Of a stretch of DNA of 64,000 nucleotides, positions 25,531-38,384 are shown in pieces. The notes below the pieces were generated by a model that worked only from the letters and a program-made list of their open reading frames with translations, had not been told where the DNA came from and ran no database searches. Made by a program: the position numbers and the translations under genes. Each line of letters opens with the position of its first letter. Position 1 is the first letter of the stretch. The stretch lies in assembly GCF_034344865.1 (NCBI RefSeq), contig NZ_CP133774.1, forward strand, positions 6,448,001-6,512,000, read 5' to 3'. The stretch comes from Pseudomonas sp. 10S4. Its GTDB lineage: Bacteria; Pseudomonadota; Gammaproteobacteria; Pseudomonadales; Pseudomonadaceae.

Positions 25531-26532
25531 ATGGGTTTGTTAGTTGAAGGCCGCTGGCAAGACCAGTGGTATGAAAGCAGCAAGGACGGCGCGTTCCAAC
25601 GTGAACAAGCGCAGCGCCGCAACTGGCTGACCGCCGACGGCAAGCCAGGCCCGTCCGGTGTCGGTGGCTTTGCGGCCGAAGCCGGTCGCTATCACCTTTA
25701 TGTGTCCCTGGCTTGCCCGTGGGCCCATCGCACGCTGATCCTGCGCAAACTCAAAGGCCTCGACAACCTGATCGATGTGTCGGTGGTCAGTTGGCTGATG
25801 CTGGAAAACGGCTGGACCTTCGACCAGAACCTCGGCTCCACCGGCGACAAACTCGATCACTTCAATTTCATGCACCAACGCTACACCGCCGATACCGCCA
25901 ACTACACCGGCCGCGTCACCGTGCCGGTGCTCTGGGACAAACAGCAGAAACGCATCGTCAACAATGAATCGGCGGAAATCATCCGCATGTTCAACAGCGC
26001 CTTCGATGACCTGACCGGCAATGATCTGGATTTCTATCCGGCGCCGCTGCGGGGCGAGATCGATGCGTTAAATGAACGGATTTATCCGGCGGTGAACAAC
26101 GGCGTGTACCGCGCCGGGTTTGCCACATCGCAGACCGCTTATGAAGAAGCGTTCGATGATGTGTTTGCCGAGCTGGATCGGCTGGAGCTGCTGTTAGACA
26201 AGAACCGCTACCTGGTCGGTGAATACCTGACGGAAGCGGACATTCGGTTGTTCACCACGCTGATCCGCTTCGATGCGGTGTATTACGGGCACTTCAAGTG
26301 CAACCTGCGGCGAATAGCCGATTATCCGAACCTGTCGAACTGGTTGCGGGAAATGTATCAGTGGCCAGGGATTGCCGAGACGGTGGATTTTGAGCACATC
26401 AAGCATCACTACTACGGCAGCCACAAGACCATTAACCCGACGGGGATTGTGCCGAAAGGGCCGGCGCAGGACTTTACCGCGGCGCATGATCGGGCGCGGT
26501 TGAGTGGGAAAGGGGTTTGGCAGAAGCGTTAA
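25531..26532 (+). CDS. yqjG: Glutathionyl-hydroquinone reductase (YqjG/Xi-class GST)
   Basis: The 333-aa protein matches the Xi-class glutathione transferases that reduce glutathionyl-hydroquinones. The catalytic Cys lies in LACPWAHRTL (Cys at about 62), and the substrate/dimer segments YPAVNNGVYRAGFATSQTAY and GEYLTEADIRLFTTLIRFD are typical. It is cytoplasmic. The start is the ATG at 25531 after AAGGAGTC. It is a separate unit from the tus operon and ends at a long perfect hairpin. Confidence 0.92.
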   Translation: MGLLVEGRWQDQWYESSKDGAFQREQAQRRNWLTADGKPGPSGVGGFAAEAGRYHLYVSLACPWAHRTLILRKLKGLDNLIDVSVVSWLMLENGWTFDQNLGSTGDKLDHFNFMHQRYTADTANYTGRVTVPVLWDKQQKRIVNNESAEIIRMFNSAFDDLTGNDLDFYPAPLRGEIDALNERIYPAVNNGVYRAGFATSQTAYEEAFDDVFAELDRLELLLDKNRYLVGEYLTEADIRLFTTLIRFDAVYYGHFKCNLRRIADYPNLSNWLREMYQWPGIAETVDFEHIKHHYYGSHKTINPTGIVPKGPAQDFTAAHDRARLSGKGVWQKR

Positions 26533-26536
26533 GATC

Positions 26537-26613
26537 AAAAGATCGCAGCCTTCGGCAGCTCCTACATGGGATTGCGTAACCCTGTAGGAGCTGCCGAAGG
26601 CTGCGATCTTTTT
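26537..26613. repeat. Perfect 30-bp inverted repeat, probable bidirectional terminator
   Basis: AAAAGATCGCAGCCTTCGGC and the following 10 bases are exactly complementary to the right arm (26584-26613), with a 17-bp loop and A/T runs on both sides. It separates the convergent yqjG and cysG genes and belongs to the GCAGCCTTCGGCAGCTCCTAC repeat family. Confidence 0.85.
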
Positions 26614-26632
26614 CCAACAGGCGACGCAGAAA

Positions 26633-28025
26633 TCAGACTTGCGCCTGAGCCCCCTCGAACCACGCCAGTTTCTCGCGCAATTGCACCACTTCCCCAACAA
26701 TCACCAATGTCGGCGCATGCACTTCATGCTCCGCCACCAGTCGTGGCAAATCAGCCAACGTACCGGTAAACACCCGCTGATTGACCGTGGTGCCCTGCTG
26801 AATCAACGCCGCCGGGGTATCCGCCCCGCGACCATGCTTGATCAACTGCTCGCAGATGATCGGCAAGCCCACCAGCCCCATGTAAAACACCAGGGTTTGC
26901 GCCGGGGCGACCAGGTCGGCCCACGGCAAATCGGTGGAACCATCCTTCAGGTGGCCGGTGACGAACCGCACCGACTGCGCGTAATCACGGTGAGTCAGCG
27001 GAATCCCGGCATACGCCGCGCAACCGCTAGCCGCCGTAATGCCCGGCACGACCTGGAACGGAATGCCATGGGCCGCCAGTTCTTCGATCTCTTCACCGCC
27101 ACGACCGAAGATGAACGGATCACCCCCTTGAGCCGCACCACGCGCTTGCCAGCCTTGGCCAGATCCACCAATTGCTGGTTGATCTGATCCTGCGGCACAG
27201 CGTGATCGGCGCGACGCTTGCCGACGTAAACCCGCTCAGCATCGCGACGACACAAATCCAGAATTGCCGGCGCGACCAGCCGGTCGTAGAGCACCACATC
27301 GGCTTGCTGCATCAGCCGCAACGCACGGAAGGTCAGTAGGTCCGGATCGCCCGGCCCGGCGCCGACCAAATACACTTCACCGGTTTTTTCGGCGGCTCGC
27401 CAGCGATTTTCGCCAGCAGCAAGCGCTCGGCTTCAGCGCCCTGCCCGGCCAGTTGCCGATCGGCAATCGGGCCCTGGAAAACATCCTCCCAGAACGACCG
27501 ACGCTGCTGCACATCCGGAAGCAGGTTTTTGACCTGAGTACGAAAGCGCGCCGCCAGGCCGGCCAGTTGACCGTAGGTGGAAGGAATCCAGGTTTCGATT
27601 TTGGCCCGGATCAGCCGCGCCAGCACCGGCGCATCGCCGCCGCTGGAGATGGCAACGATCAGCGGGGAACGGTCGACAATCGCCGGGAAAATCACGCTGC
27701 ACAGGGCGGGCGCATCCACTACGTTGACCGGCACGCAACGCCGATGAGCGTCGGCGGAGACTTGCGCATTCAGCGGCTCGTCGTCGGTGGCGGCAATGAT
27801 CAGCCCGCAACCGTCCAGGTCCGCCTCGACGTAGCCACGCACCAGGCACTCGCCACCGCTACCGACAACCAGCTCGCGCAATTGCGGTTCGATTTCAGGT
27901 GCGACCACCCGCAGCAGCGCACCGGCTTCGGCCAGCAGGCGGGATTTGCGCAAGGCAATCTCCCCGCCGCCGACGACCAACACACGACTGCCGCGCAGGT
28001 TATGAAACAGCGGCAGATAGTCCAT
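26633..28025 (-). CDS. cysG: Siroheme synthase CysG, two frameshifts
   Basis: CysG is the three-function enzyme of siroheme synthesis (uroporphyrinogen III methylation, precorrin-2 oxidation, ferrochelation) needed for sulfite and nitrite reductases. The N-terminal dehydrogenase/chelatase part ([20 protein letters not shown]) fills the first frame. The methyltransferase part begins [20 protein letters not shown] in a second frame, and its second half ([20 protein letters not shown]) returns to a third. The breaks coincide with a six-T run (27384-27389, needs seven) and a five-C run (27123-27127, needs six, giving KGGDPFIFG). With both bases added it is 464 aa, the normal length. Two independent homopolymer losses in one gene argue for sequencing error. 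Confidence 0.9.
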
Positions 28026-29318
<1,293 letters not shown>

Positions 29319-29321
29319 TTA

Positions 29322-29696
29322 TCAAAGTTTGGTCAGGGACAGGCCGGCCCAGGTGGCGAGCAGCCCGCCGAATACGCTGATGGCCAGATAACCGAAGGCT
29401 ATCGGTGCCTGCCCGCTTTCCAGCAAGCGCAACGTATCCAGAGAAAAGGATGAAAAAGTCGTCAGACCGCCCACAAAACCGACGATCAGGCCGGCGCGGA
29501 TTTCGATTGGTACTTCCGGGCGCGTCAGAAACAGCCCATACAGCAAACCGATAATCAGGCAGCCCACCAGATTGACGGCCAGGGTCGCCGCATAAAAATG
29601 CCGCGGCCAATTGGCGCTGACCCAAGTGCTGGTTGCGAAACGCAGTAATGTACCAGCGATACCGGCCACGGACACCGCAAGAATCGTTCGAATCAC
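29322..29696 (-). CDS. crcB: Fluoride exporter CrcB (Fluc)
   Basis: The 124-aa protein has four membrane segments and the Fluc motifs [11 protein letters not shown] and [20 protein letters not shown] (central TTFSSF). It is a dual-topology dimeric fluoride channel. It overlaps the rarA stop by one base and lies 15 nt before serS. No fluoride riboswitch is visible because it is embedded in the operon. Confidence 0.95.
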   Translation of the reverse strand: MIRTILAVSVAGIAGTLLRFATSTWVSANWPRHFYAATLAVNLVGCLIIGLLYGLFLTRPEVPIEIRAGLIVGFVGGLTTFSSFSLDTLRLLESGQAPIAFGYLAISVFGGLLATWAGLSLTKL

Positions 29697-31021
29697 TATT
29701 TTCTCCGCTGCCGGGGGCTGAGTCGGTCAAGTTGGGCGAGGTGGTTAAGCTTTTCGCCGATTTTCAGTTCCAGGCCTCGCGGCACCGGTTGATAGAACGG
29801 TTGCGGGTCGAGCTCTTCCGGGAAGTAGTCTTCACCAGCCGCGTAGGCGTCCGGTTCATCATGGGCATAACGGTATTCATCGCCGTAACCCAATTGCTTC
29901 ATCAGCTTGGTCGGTGCGTTGCGCAGGTGCAGCGGCACTTCAAGGGAACCGTGTTCGGCGGCGCTGCGCAGCGCGGCTTTGAACCCCATGTACACCGCGT
30001 TGCTTTTCGGCGCGCAAGCCAGATAGGTGATGGCCTGGGCCACCGCCAACTCGCCTTCCGGGCTGCCGAGCCGTTCCTGCACTTCCCACGCCGCCAGACA
30101 CAGGCTCAGGGCGCGAGGGTCGGCGTTGCCGATGTCTTCGCTGGCCATGCGCACCACGCGCCGGGCCAGGTACAACGGATCGCAACCGCCGTCGATCATG
30201 CGGGCAAACCAGTACAGCGCGCCGTCGGGGTTGGAGCCACGTACGGATTTATGCAGCGCGGAAATCTGGTCGTAGAAGGCTTCGCCACCCTTGTCGAAAC
30301 GCCGACGGGTATCGCCGAGCAGACTTTGCAGCAGATCGACGCCGATCTCGCTGCTGTCTTCGGCCAGGTCCGAGGCGTTTTCCAGCAGGTTGAGCAGGCG
30401 TCGGCCATCGCCATCAGCAGCGGACAGCAACATCTGAAAGCCTTCATCGCTGAGGGTCAGTTGCCGCTTGCCCAGGCCACGTTCTTCAGTGAGTGCACGG
30501 TGCACCAGTTTGCGCAGCGCGGCCTCGTCGAGGCTTTTGAGCACGTAAACACGAGCCCGGGAGAGCAAGGCGTTGTTGAGTTCGAAGGACGGGTTTTCGG
30601 TGGTCGCACCGATGAAAATCAGCGTGCCGTCTTCCACATACGGCAGAAAGGCGTCCTGCTGGGATTTGTTGAAGCGGTGTACTTCATCGACAAACAGGAT
30701 CGTGCGCTTGCCGTACTGCCCGGCCTGCTGCTTGGCGATTTCCACCGCCTGACGGATTTCCTTCACACCGGCAAGCACCGCCGAAACCGTTTCGAAGTGC
30801 GCATCCGAGACTTCCGCCAGCAACCGCGCCAGGGTGGTTTTACCTACCCCCGGCGGGCCCCAAAAGATCATCGAATGCAGGGCCCCCTGCTCCAGGGCTT
30901 CGCGCAAAGGCTTGCCGCGAGCGAGCAGGTGTTCCTGACCGACGTACTCATCCAGATTGGCCGCACGCAAACGGGCGGCCAAGGGCTGAGCAATCGGGGC
31001 ACTGCGAAACAGGTCCATCAC
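29696..31021 (-). CDS. rarA: Replication-associated recombination protein A (RarA/MgsA AAA+ ATPase)
   Basis: The 441-aa AAA+ ATPase shows Walker A ([16 protein letters not shown]), Walker B ([16 protein letters not shown]), a sensor segment ([20 protein letters not shown]) and the C-terminal tetramerisation domain ([20 protein letters not shown]). It works at stalled replication forks with single-strand-binding protein. Position between lolA and crcB-serS matches other pseudomonads. Confidence 0.96.
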   Translation of the reverse strand: MMDLFRSAPIAQPLAARLRAANLDEYVGQEHLLARGKPLREALEQGALHSMIFWGPPGVGKTTLARLLAEVSDAHFETVSAVLAGVKEIRQAVEIAKQQAGQYGKRTILFVDEVHRFNKSQQDAFLPYVEDGTLIFIGATTENPSFELNNALLSRARVYVLKSLDEAALRKLVHRALTEERGLGKRQLTLSDEGFQMLLSAADGDGRRLLNLLENASDLAEDSSEIGVDLLQSLLGDTRRRFDKGGEAFYDQISALHKSVRGSNPDGALYWFARMIDGGCDPLYLARRVVRMASEDIGNADPRALSLCLAAWEVQERLGSPEGELAVAQAITYLACAPKSNAVYMGFKAALRSAAEHGSLEVPLHLRNAPTKLMKQLGYGDEYRYAHDEPDAYAAGEDYFPEELDPQPFYQPVPRGLELKIGEKLNHLAQLDRLSPRQRRK

Positions 31022-31093
31022 GTAAGGTTCAAACCTCGCTTTATGACATTGCTCTCAAGTCTGGCGAAAATCCTGTGACAAGAGCGACTTACC

Positions 31094-31226
31094 TGTGGCG
31101 AGGGGGCTTGCCCCCGCTCGACTGCGAAGCAGTCGTAAAACCATCGCATGCGGTGTTTTTTGAAAAACCGCGGATGCAGGTTTTAGGGCCGCCTCGCAAC
31201 CCAACGGGGGCAAGCCCCTCGCCACA
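31094..31226. repeat. REP pair around a hairpin
   Basis: TGTGGCGAGGGGGCTTGCCC at the left and GGGGGCAAGCCCCTCGCCAC at the right enclose about 85 bp that includes a second small hairpin. It separates lolA from rarA; one more REP fragment (AAGCCCGCTCCCACAGG) follows. Confidence 0.8.
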
Positions 31227-31253
31227 CAAGCCCGCTCCCACAGGTCCTGGTGT

Positions 31254-31877
31254 TTATTCCTGGATCACGTCCGCCCCTTTAGGGATGTCGAACTTGAACT
31301 TGGACGCCGGGATCGGCTCGTTGGCCTTCACGCCGGTGAACAGGATATTGGTGCGCTGGCCGACGCTGTCGATCAGTTGCATGTCATTGACCAGGCCATT
31401 GCGGAACGACAGGCGCAGGCTGTCGAACAGGGTGTCCTTGGTTTTCGGCTTCAGGGTGAAGTCGATCACGCCGCCGGCTTCCTTGGCACTGATATCGAAG
31501 CTCTGGCTGATCTTGGACACGTCACCGGACAACAGCAGCGCCGGGGTCTGGGTCAGGCGCAGGTCGAGGTTCTTGATGGTGACCTGTTCCAGGTCCGGGT
31601 CCCACAGGGTGACCTTCTTGCCGTCGGAAACCATGGTTTGTTCAGCCGGCGCATTGGTGTGCCAGTAGAACAGGCCCGGACGCTGCAGCGACATGTCACC
31701 GGCGGTTTCCTGCAACTGGGTGCCGCTGCCATCGAGGGTCAACTGGGAGAAGTGTGCGGTCAGGGTCTTGGATGTTTCGAGCAATTGGGTCAGACGCGCC
31801 ACGTCCTTGTCATCGGCGTGGGCCGAGAGTGTGGTCAAAGCCAGAACCGGCAGCAACAGCATGCGGATAAGACGCAT
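31254..31877 (-). CDS. lolA: Outer-membrane lipoprotein carrier LolA
   Basis: The 207-aa precursor has a signal peptide ([21 protein letters not shown]) and the LolA beta-barrel sequence ([40 protein letters not shown]). It carries lipoproteins across the periplasm from LolCDE to LolB. It lies 66 nt after ftsK on the same strand, as in other pseudomonads. Confidence 0.96.
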   Translation of the reverse strand: MRLIRMLLLPVLALTTLSAHADDKDVARLTQLLETSKTLTAHFSQLTLDGSGTQLQETAGDMSLQRPGLFYWHTNAPAEQTMVSDGKKVTLWDPDLEQVTIKNLDLRLTQTPALLLSGDVSKISQSFDISAKEAGGVIDFTLKPKTKDTLFDSLRLSFRNGLVNDMQLIDSVGQRTNILFTGVKANEPIPASKFKFDIPKGADVIQE

Positions 31878-31943
31878 GGGAGTCCTCTTGATATTCGTGG
31901 GAGTTGCGGAGGCGCGTCATTGCGCCACCCTTTTCAATTCAAA

Positions 31944-34349
31944 TCAGTCGCGCACCGGGCCAGGGGCCAGGACTTCGCGCGAACCGTTGGTGTTCATGGA
32001 CGTCACGACCCCGGCCATTTCCATGGCCTCGATCATGCGCGCGGCGCGGTTGTAGCCGATTTTCAGCTTGCGCTGAACCGCCGAAATCGACGCCCGACGA
32101 CTTTCCAGCACGAACTGCACGGCTTCGTCGTAGAGCGCATCGGATTCACTGTCATCATCGCCACCGCTGCCGCCTTCAAAACCACTACCGGGCTCTTCGA
32201 CACCGGCCAGGATCTCGTCGTTGTATTCCGGTGCCCCGCGCAGTTTCCAGGCCTCGACCACCCGGTGAACCTCCTCATCGGAGACGAACGCGCCATGGAC
32301 ACGGATAGGCAGGCTGGTGCCTGGCGGCATGTAGAGCATGTCACCGTGGCCCAGCAGTTGCTCGGCACCGCCCTGGTCGATGATGGTCCGGGAATCGATC
32401 TTGCTCGATACCTGGAACGCCATACGGGTCGGAATGTTGGCCTTGATCAGACCGGTGATCACGTCAACCGACGGACGCTGGGTCGCAAGGATCAAGTGGA
32501 TCCCGGCCGCACGGGCCTTCTGGGCGATACGGGCGATCAGTTCTTCAACCTTTTTGCCGACGATCATCATCATGTCGGCGAATTCGTCCACCACCACGAC
32601 GATGGTCGGCAACTTGTGCAGCAGCGGCGCTTCGTCGTGGATGCTTTCACGCTTGTACAGCGGGTCGGCCAGCGGCGTGCCAGCTTCCTCGGCATCCTTG
32701 ACCTTCTGGTTGAAGCCCGACAGGTTACGCACACCCATCTTCGCCATCAGTTTGTAGCGACGCTCCATCTCCGCCACGCTCCAGCGCAGGGCGTTGGCCG
32801 CGTCCTTCATGTCGGTGACCACGGGGCAGAGCAAGTGCGGAATGCCTTCGTAGATCGACAGCTCAAGCATTTTCGGGTCAATCATGATCAGCTTGGCGTC
32901 TTCCGGGCCGGACTTGAACAGGATCGACAGGATCATCGCGTTCACACCCACCGACTTACCGGAACCGGTGGTACCGGCCACCAGCAAGTGAGGCATTTTC
33001 GCCAGGTCAGTGATGACCGGCTTGCCGCCAATGTCGTGGCCGAGGGCCAGGGTCACCGGGGATTTGAAGTTGTCGTATTCGGGCGACGACAGCACTTCGG
33101 AGAAGCGCACGATCTGCCGGTCTTCGTTAGGAATCTCGATACCGACCGTGGTCTTGCCCGGAATCACTTCAACCACCCGCACACTGGTTACAGCCAGCGA
33201 ACGCGCCAGGTCTTTGGCCAGGTTGGAAATGCGGCTGACCTTGACGCCGGCTGCCGGCTGGATTTCGTAACGGGTAATCACCGGGCCTGGGTGAATCGAA
33301 TCCACGGTGACTTCGACGCCGAACTCCTTGAGCTTGATTTCCAGCAAGTGGCCAACCGCAGCCAGGGATTCAGGCGAGTAATTGAGTTGTTTCTTTTCCG
33401 CCGGATCGAGAATCGAGATCGGCGGCAAGGTGCCTTCCACGGCGCTGTCGACGAACAACGGCGCCTGTTTCTCTTTCTGTACGCGCTTGCTTGGCTCGGG
33501 CGCCTTGATCGGAGCCGGGGCGATGACCGGCGGCACCTGTTTCTCGCGTTCGGACATGTGCTTGCTCAGCGCCTGCTCGCGTTCGATCAGGCGTTCCTTG
33601 ACCTTGGCCTGCTCGCGCTTGTCGGTGACGGTCGGCGCCACCACGTCGTGGACGCGGTCATCGACTTCACGCAACTGGGCGACCAGTTGCTTGCGTTCGG
33701 TACGCGCAGACCACCAGCGATTAGCCGCGCCTTGGAACAGTTCAAACAAGTCGAGTGTAATTTTGCCCGTGACGTCCATCACCTTGAACCACGACAGGTC
33801 GGTGAACACCGTCAGGCCGAACAGGAACAGCGCGATGAACAGCAGCGTGCTGCCCTGGATGTTCAGGGCATTTTTGGCCAGGTCGCCAAGGCTTTCGCCC
33901 AACGCGCCGCCAGCGCCAGCCGGCAAGCCGGTCGCTGCATGGAAATGGATGTGGGCCAGGGCCGCGCCCGACAGCACCAGGAAGACCAAACCGATCAGGC
34001 GCCAGGAGAACAGCCAACCGCTCCACTGCCACGGTTCGTGACGTTGACGGAAGATCTGGTAGATCTTGACCGCCAGTAACAGCGGGAAGATGTAGGCGAA
34101 GTAACCGAGCACCATGAACAGGATATCGGCACTGTAGGAGCCAACCGGCCCGCCGAAGTTCTGCACATCGTCGATCTTGCTGTTGTGGCTCCAGCCCGGA
34201 TCGTCCTTGCCATAGGTCAACAAGGCCATCATCAGGAACAGGCACAAGGCACCGATGGCGATCAGCGCACCTTCCTTGAGTCGGTAGTGCAAATGCTGGC
34301 GCCAGAGCGGAACGACGGCTGGTTTAGGTGCTGCGGTGGATTTCTTCAA
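31944..34349 (-). CDS. ftsK: DNA translocase FtsK
   Basis: The 801-aa protein has four N-terminal membrane segments (residues about 25-190), a linker with charged repeats (about 230-320), the RecA-like motor with Walker A ([19 protein letters not shown]) and Walker B ([18 protein letters not shown]), and a C-terminal winged-helix gamma domain ([20 protein letters not shown]) that reads KOPS sites. It pumps DNA at the septum and activates XerCD recombination at dif. The short linker is usual for Pseudomonas. Start follows the 5' end of the operon; lolA is downstream. Confidence 0.97.
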   Translation of the reverse strand: MKKSTAAPKPAVVPLWRQHLHYRLKEGALIAIGALCLFLMMALLTYGKDDPGWSHNSKIDDVQNFGGPVGSYSADILFMVLGYFAYIFPLLLAVKIYQIFRQRHEPWQWSGWLFSWRLIGLVFLVLSGAALAHIHFHAATGLPAGAGGALGESLGDLAKNALNIQGSTLLFIALFLFGLTVFTDLSWFKVMDVTGKITLDLFELFQGAANRWWSARTERKQLVAQLREVDDRVHDVVAPTVTDKREQAKVKERLIEREQALSKHMSEREKQVPPVIAPAPIKAPEPSKRVQKEKQAPLFVDSAVEGTLPPISILDPAEKKQLNYSPESLAAVGHLLEIKLKEFGVEVTVDSIHPGPVITRYEIQPAAGVKVSRISNLAKDLARSLAVTSVRVVEVIPGKTTVGIEIPNEDRQIVRFSEVLSSPEYDNFKSPVTLALGHDIGGKPVITDLAKMPHLLVAGTTGSGKSVGVNAMILSILFKSGPEDAKLIMIDPKMLELSIYEGIPHLLCPVVTDMKDAANALRWSVAEMERRYKLMAKMGVRNLSGFNQKVKDAEEAGTPLADPLYKRESIHDEAPLLHKLPTIVVVVDEFADMMMIVGKKVEELIARIAQKARAAGIHLILATQRPSVDVITGLIKANIPTRMAFQVSSKIDSRTIIDQGGAEQLLGHGDMLYMPPGTSLPIRVHGAFVSDEEVHRVVEAWKLRGAPEYNDEILAGVEEPGSGFEGGSGGDDDSESDALYDEAVQFVLESRRASISAVQRKLKIGYNRAARMIEAMEMAGVVTSMNTNGSREVLAPGPVRD

Positions 34350-35615
<1,266 letters not shown>

Positions 35616-35679
35616 TGCACGACTTCACGGCGGACCGAAACGTCCGCCCCTGCCCTCCCCTTCTGCAAGCCCGGATGCC

Positions 35680-36360
35680 ATGCTGACTTGGTTACAACGC
35701 AACACCCTGACTTTTCCGCCCCTGGAAAAAGCCATGCGCGATCCCAATGGGCTGCTGGCGGCGGGCGGTGATCTGTCCGCTGATCGGCTGATCCAGGCCT
35801 ATCGCCACGGCTGCTTCCCTTGGTTTTCCGAAGGCCAACCGATTCTCTGGTGGTCGCCCGATCCACGCACCGTGCTGTTTCCCGACGAACTGCACGTTTC
35901 CCGCAGCCTGAACAAGTTGCTGCGCCAACAATGCTATCAAGTGACCTTCGATCAGGATTTTGCCGCGGTCATACGCGCCTGCGCCGCGCCGCGCGATTAC
36001 GCCGACGGCACCTGGATCACGAAAGCCATGCAGAACGCCTACCTGGAGCTGCACAAGCGCGGCTACGCCCATTCGGTGGAAGTCTGGGACCAGGGTGAAC
36101 TGGTCGGCGGCTTGTACGGCCTGGCCATGGGTCAGCTGTTTTTTGGCGAGTCGATGTTCAGTCGCGCCGACAACGCCTCCAAATATGGCTTTGCCACATT
36201 GGTGCAACATCTGAAAGACTCAGGTTTTGTGCTGATCGATTGCCAGATGCCTACCGACCATTTGCACAGCCTCGGCGCCCGAGCGATACCCCGCAGCGAG
36301 TTTGCCGGCTATCTGGCTCGACATCTGGATCAACCTAATCACGCCACCTGGGTTTGCTGA
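35680..36360 (+). CDS. aat: Leucyl/phenylalanyl-tRNA--protein transferase
   Basis: The 226-aa enzyme adds Leu or Phe to N-terminal Arg or Lys, creating N-degrons for ClpS/ClpA/ClpP. Family signatures include [40 protein letters not shown] and [20 protein letters not shown]. It is followed by the bpt gene, and clpA/clpS lie 2 kb away, so three N-end-rule functions are neighbours. Confidence 0.96.
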   Translation: MLTWLQRNTLTFPPLEKAMRDPNGLLAAGGDLSADRLIQAYRHGCFPWFSEGQPILWWSPDPRTVLFPDELHVSRSLNKLLRQQCYQVTFDQDFAAVIRACAAPRDYADGTWITKAMQNAYLELHKRGYAHSVEVWDQGELVGGLYGLAMGQLFFGESMFSRADNASKYGFATLVQHLKDSGFVLIDCQMPTDHLHSLGARAIPRSEFAGYLARHLDQPNHATWVC

Positions 36361-36416
36361 GCGACTTTTGCGCGCGTGGCTTACACTTATTCAAAAGCTT
36401 ATCCCCGAGGTTGATC

Positions 36417-37124
36417 ATGACCGAGTTGGCGCGTTTGAAGTTCTATGCCACTCAGCCCCACTCTTGCAGTTATCTGCCCGAGGAGCAGGCCACAACCCTG
36501 TTTCTCGATCCTAGCCAGCCCATGGATGTGCATGTCTACGCAGACCTGTCGGAAATGGGTTTTCGTCGCAGTGGCGATCATCTCTATCGGCCTCATTGCC
36601 AGAATTGCAATGCGTGCGTGCCTGCACGCATCCCTGTGGCTCAATTTGCGCCCAACCGTCAGCAAAAACGCATTTTCAAGCGCAACGCAGACTTGCAGGT
36701 GCGCCCGGCCAGGCCCGGGTTCAGCGAAGAGTATTTCGACCTCTATCAACGCTATATCGAACAGCGTCACGCCGACGGCGACATGTACCCGCCGAGCCGC
36801 GATCAGTTTTCGACCTTCCTGGTGCGTGACCTGCCGTTTTCGCGGTTCTACGAATTTCGTCTCGACGGCCGGTTGGTGGCCGTGGCGGTTACCGACTTGC
36901 TGCCCAATGGCCTGTCGGCGGTCTACACCTTCTACGAGCCCGCCGAGGACCATCGCAGCCTCGGACGTTACGCAATCCTCTGGCAGATCGCAGAAGCCCA
37001 GCGTCTGGGACTGGAAGCGGTCTACCTCGGCTACTGGATCAAGAACTGCAAAAAGATGAACTACAAGACCCAGTATCGCCCCATCGAATTGCTGATAAAT
37101 CAGCGCTGGGTCATCCTGAACTAA
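36417..37124 (+). CDS. bpt: Aspartate/glutamate leucyl-transferase (Bpt, ATE-like)
   Basis: The 235-aa protein matches the bacterial arginyltransferase-like family whose studied members add Leu to N-terminal Asp or Glu. The N-terminal Cys cluster ([13 protein letters not shown]) and the C-terminal catalytic part ([20 protein letters not shown]) are intact. The ATG at 36417 starts the conserved sequence [20 protein letters not shown]. With aat upstream it feeds the ClpS-ClpAP N-degron pathway. Confidence 0.93.
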   Translation: MTELARLKFYATQPHSCSYLPEEQATTLFLDPSQPMDVHVYADLSEMGFRRSGDHLYRPHCQNCNACVPARIPVAQFAPNRQQKRIFKRNADLQVRPARPGFSEEYFDLYQRYIEQRHADGDMYPPSRDQFSTFLVRDLPFSRFYEFRLDGRLVAVAVTDLLPNGLSAVYTFYEPAEDHRSLGRYAILWQIAEAQRLGLEAVYLGYWIKNCKKMNYKTQYRPIELLINQRWVILN

Positions 37125-37141
37125 GGCAATCTGTAAACCGC

Positions 37142-37171
37142 TTGGCGTAAACCCCATTTTTCGGGCACAAT
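37142..37171 (+). promoter_or_regulatory. Candidate sigma-70 promoter of infA
   Basis: TTGGCG and CACAAT are separated by 18 bp, about 65 bp upstream of the infA start. It is a moderate match, positioned in the gap after bpt. Confidence 0.35.
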
Positions 37172-37235
37172 GCACGCCGCTTTTGCCTGGCGCAGTTGCA
37201 CCGGGCCATTCATTGGATACCGAGGGCTTTACTGC

Positions 37236-37454
37236 ATGTCGAAAGAAGACAGCTTCGAAATGGAAGGCACTGTCGTCGACACCCTGCCCAACACCATGTT
37301 TCGTGTGGAGTTGGAAAATGGGCACGTCGTAACCGCGCATATTTCCGGCAAGATGCGCAAGAACTACATTCGTATTCTTACCGGTGACAAAGTGCGCGTC
37401 GAGCTGACGCCCTATGACTTGAGCAAAGGGCGCATTACTTACCGCGCTCGCTAA
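37236..37454 (+). CDS. infA: Translation initiation factor IF-1
   Basis: The 72-aa S1-fold protein ([20 protein letters not shown]) binds the ribosomal A site during initiation. Length and ending ([11 protein letters not shown]) are exactly those of IF-1. The internal ATG at 37236 is the true start; the open frame further upstream is not coding. A strong terminator follows at 37,471. Confidence 0.97.
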
Positions 37455-37470
37455 TCAAGTCAATACAAAA

Positions 37471-37495
37471 CGCCCGGTTTATGCCGGGCGTTTTT
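37471..37495 (+). terminator. Rho-independent terminator of infA
   Basis: CGCCCGG and CCGGGCG with a 6-base loop, followed by TTTTT, 16 bp after the infA stop. Confidence 0.95.
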
Positions 37496-37527
37496 GTGTG
37501 TGCGCTGTTTTAGTGGGCTCTCTAGGG

Positions 37528-38310
37528 TTGGGTGTATATCCGTTGCTGCGGTAACGGCTGCTTAGGGTTTCGCTCTTACAGCGACTCACTTTTCCAAACG
37601 CCGAAAAGTAAGCAAAGGCTTCGCCCCGACGTACGGCATCTCGCTACGCTCGATGTACCCTCGCTACGGTGTCCATCAGGGGGCATCGCCTACGGTCTGC
37701 TTCGCGACGACCTCCTCTCGATGTGTTCGGCTCCGCCGAACGGCGCTACGCGCCTAACCCCCTGATGAACACCTACGCTCGGCCTGCCGAAGGGGCGAGA
37801 GATCAAAAGCAGGATCAAGATCCAGATCAAAAGCCAAAACCAAAGCCAAAGCCAGCTCACACAATTGGACTGAGTACATCCGGTAAATATTGGTCGGCTG
37901 CCCGGCCGCCTTCGCGGGCAAGCCTCGCTCCTACAAAATCAAAAGCAGAATCAAAAACAGACCAGCGTACACCTCTCGCTCTTCACCACTCAACAGGCCG
38001 AGCGTTAGCTCGCCTGCAGCTTTTGATCTTGCTCTGCCCGCCCCTTCGGGAGGCTGAGTGGAGGTGTTCAGCTGGGGGTGGGCGCGTAGCGCCGTGCGGC
38101 GAAGCCGCACACATCGAGAGGAGGTCGTCGCGAAGCAGACCGTAGGCGATGCCCCCAGATGAATACCGGAACGAAGGAACGCCGAGCCTAAGCGAGGGGC
38201 CGGACGCCGGGGCGAGCCTTTTTGGGTACTTTTTTGGCGTTTGAAAAAAGTGCCTCGCCGTAAGGGCGAAACCCTAAGCAGCCGTTACCGCAGCAACGGA
38301 TATACACCCA
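37528..38310. repeat. Long imperfect inverted repeat (arms about 240 bp) between infA and clpA
   Basis: The outer ends match as inverted copies: GGGTGTATATCCGTTGCTGC continuing through CGGTAACGGCTGCTTAGGG on the left, and the complement at about 38,265-38,310. Inner blocks also match, notably GGGGGCATCGCCTACGGTCT plus GCTTCGCGACGACCTCCTCT (37,679-37,718) and its complement at about 38,113-38,152. The centre holds a low-complexity AAAGCC/ATCAAAAGC tract (37,800-37,850) and a REP core (TTCGCGGGCAAGCCTCGCTC). Short open frames inside are byproducts of the repeat, not genes. The element is noncoding; whether it is mobile cannot be told from one copy. Confidence 0.85.
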
Positions 38311-38384
38311 AAAACACCCAACCCACAAAACACAAAAAAGGCGCCCGAAGGCGCCTTTAGCTTTGCTTTACAACCAACCAACCA

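Noticed and set aside
31377..34079. 900-codon plus-strand frame opposite lolA and ftsK
   Set aside because: Antisense to two certain genes and spanning both, with no recognisable protein.
37669..38145. 158-codon plus-strand frame in the infA-clpA gap
   Set aside because: It lies in the inverted repeat and a low-complexity Lys/Pro/Gln tract, without a ribosome site.
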